Notes under the pieces: generated by a model
What the model was told of the DNA's origin: nothing
What the model saw: only the letters and a program-made list of their open reading frames with translations
Databases searched by the model: none
Translations under genes and position numbers: made by a program
Assembly: GCA_946902875.1 (NCBI GenBank)
Contig: OX336343.1
Coordinates: 18,523,596 to 18,587,595 of the forward strand
Source: Nematopogon swammerdamellus
Taxonomy: Eukaryota > Arthropoda > Insecta > Lepidoptera > Adelidae
Length of the DNA stretch: 64,000 nt
Direction: 5' to 3'
Shown here: piece after piece, positions 63,204 to 64,000 of the stretch
Layout of the letters: each line of letters starts with the position of its first letter
Numbering within the stretch: the stretch's first letter is position 1

Positions 63204-64000
63204 AACCCCCTTCTAAGAAATGCACTTGTGTAGGCCCGTCTCTGTCTATCAGTGTGAAAAAGGCAAGGGTAGGTCTTCGATAGAGCATTGCACTCTTTAC
63301 CGGGAGTTGCCTGCCAGCAGTCACCACATTAAACGCGGGAGCAGATTCGCGTTTTCATAAAAAATTATTCACCAATTTAATGTACAAGCAATCTGTTATC
63401 TTACAAAGTCAATATAGACGTGCGCGGGGGTGCACGCTCTTTTTGCGTGCGATCGAGCGTACGTTGAGCTAATTTCACCTTTTCAGGCTCCTCGTGGCAC
63501 CACCCTGCAGTAAGATTACTACTTTTACGTTAGACGAAAGCGTAAATTATTATTTGAAAAATTAATATCTCGGAACCAGATTCTTTAGAAATATTTGGAA
63601 CCTATTTCCCAAATATTATTTTCTTAGATAACAATGAGGATTACCCGGTTGAAATTAACATAGTGATTGCTGTAACGTACACATTCTGTATAATATCTAC
63701 GTATTAGGTCGAATTTAGAATAAAACATTCAAAATGGCGTCAATTTGAGGAAGGAACGACAAGTAGGAGTGGGAAGGAACCGCGTCGACAGCTCCTGTAG
63801 GTAAAAACGCTGACTTCCTGCTTCGCTACAGATGCTAAAGAGAACTCCGCGGCTGGCGGGATGTCGCCGATTCCGTCAACTGTCAGGGGGTTTATTTTAT
63901 GCGGTAAATTGAAATACGTGTCCGGGATAATGGCGACACAGCGAGAATAACTTCGGACTGATCGTTTTCTGGAGGAATCTAATCGTTTATGCAAGCCTTG
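63204..64000. other. end of window, no gene called
   Basis: The minus-strand open frame 63740-63994 (ending ...VFTYRSCRRGSFPLLL) is open to near the window edge and could be a repeat-derived frame. It has no domain I recognise. Confidence 0.3.

Overview
The window looks like lepidopteran (moth or butterfly) nuclear DNA. It is AT-rich, intron-rich and about half dispersed repeats. The repeats include tRNA-headed SINEs, SINEs with a 5S-rRNA-like head, Helitrons ending in CTAG with a GC hairpin, TA-flanked MITEs, RTE- and Jockey/CR1-like LINE tails, and the (GACA)n repeat that ends in a 'gggttccgta'-type motif. There are no bacterial-type operons and no true tRNA or rRNA genes. All calls were made by eye; no database search was run.

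The protein-coding content is a convergent, tail-to-tail pair of inward-rectifier potassium channel (Kir/Irk) genes. Gene 1 (+, 18073-36459) has eight coding exons per transcript. Two alternatives exist for exon 3 (21726-21905 and 22162-22341), each exactly 180 nt and in the same phase. The spliced CDS is 1716 nt (571 aa). Gene 2 (-) ends at 38627. Its conserved channel core is one intronless exon (47793-48850), flanked by a C-terminal exon (38627-38880) and two alternative first coding exons (49383-49522 and 58370-58698). Both first exons end in the same phase, giving predicted proteins of 483 and 546 aa. Both channels have TM1, the TIGYG filter, the two pore-loop cysteines 32 residues apart, TM2 and the cytoplasmic Kir domain. 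Both carry Gln at the TM2 rectification-control position.

Layout: 1-17.5 kb is intergenic with MITEs, SINEs, a large inverted Helitron copy (6863-9853) and a hAT element nested in a SINE. 17.5-36.5 kb is gene 1; its introns hold SINEs, LINE relics, a MITE and a second Helitron copy (31041-34685) in the opposite orientation. 36.5-38.6 kb is the shared 3' region, with a foldback element and a palindromic AATAAA/TTTATT pair. 38.6-49.5 kb is gene 2 with an 8.9-kb transposon-filled intron (Harbinger, mariner, Helitron, SINEs). 49.5-58.4 kb separates its two first exons and holds a 24-bp minisatellite of about 34 units. 58.7-64 kb is upstream sequence with a foldback MITE, a candidate 61-aa small ORF and a 28-C homopolymer.

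The most notable observations are the mutually exclusive exons that swap the TM2/PIP2-contact/N-terminal cytoplasmic segment of gene 1; the loss of only the internal introns in gene 2; and two nearly identical composite Helitrons in inverted orientation bracketing the first six exons of gene 1. These Helitrons carry an internally inverted minisatellite array.
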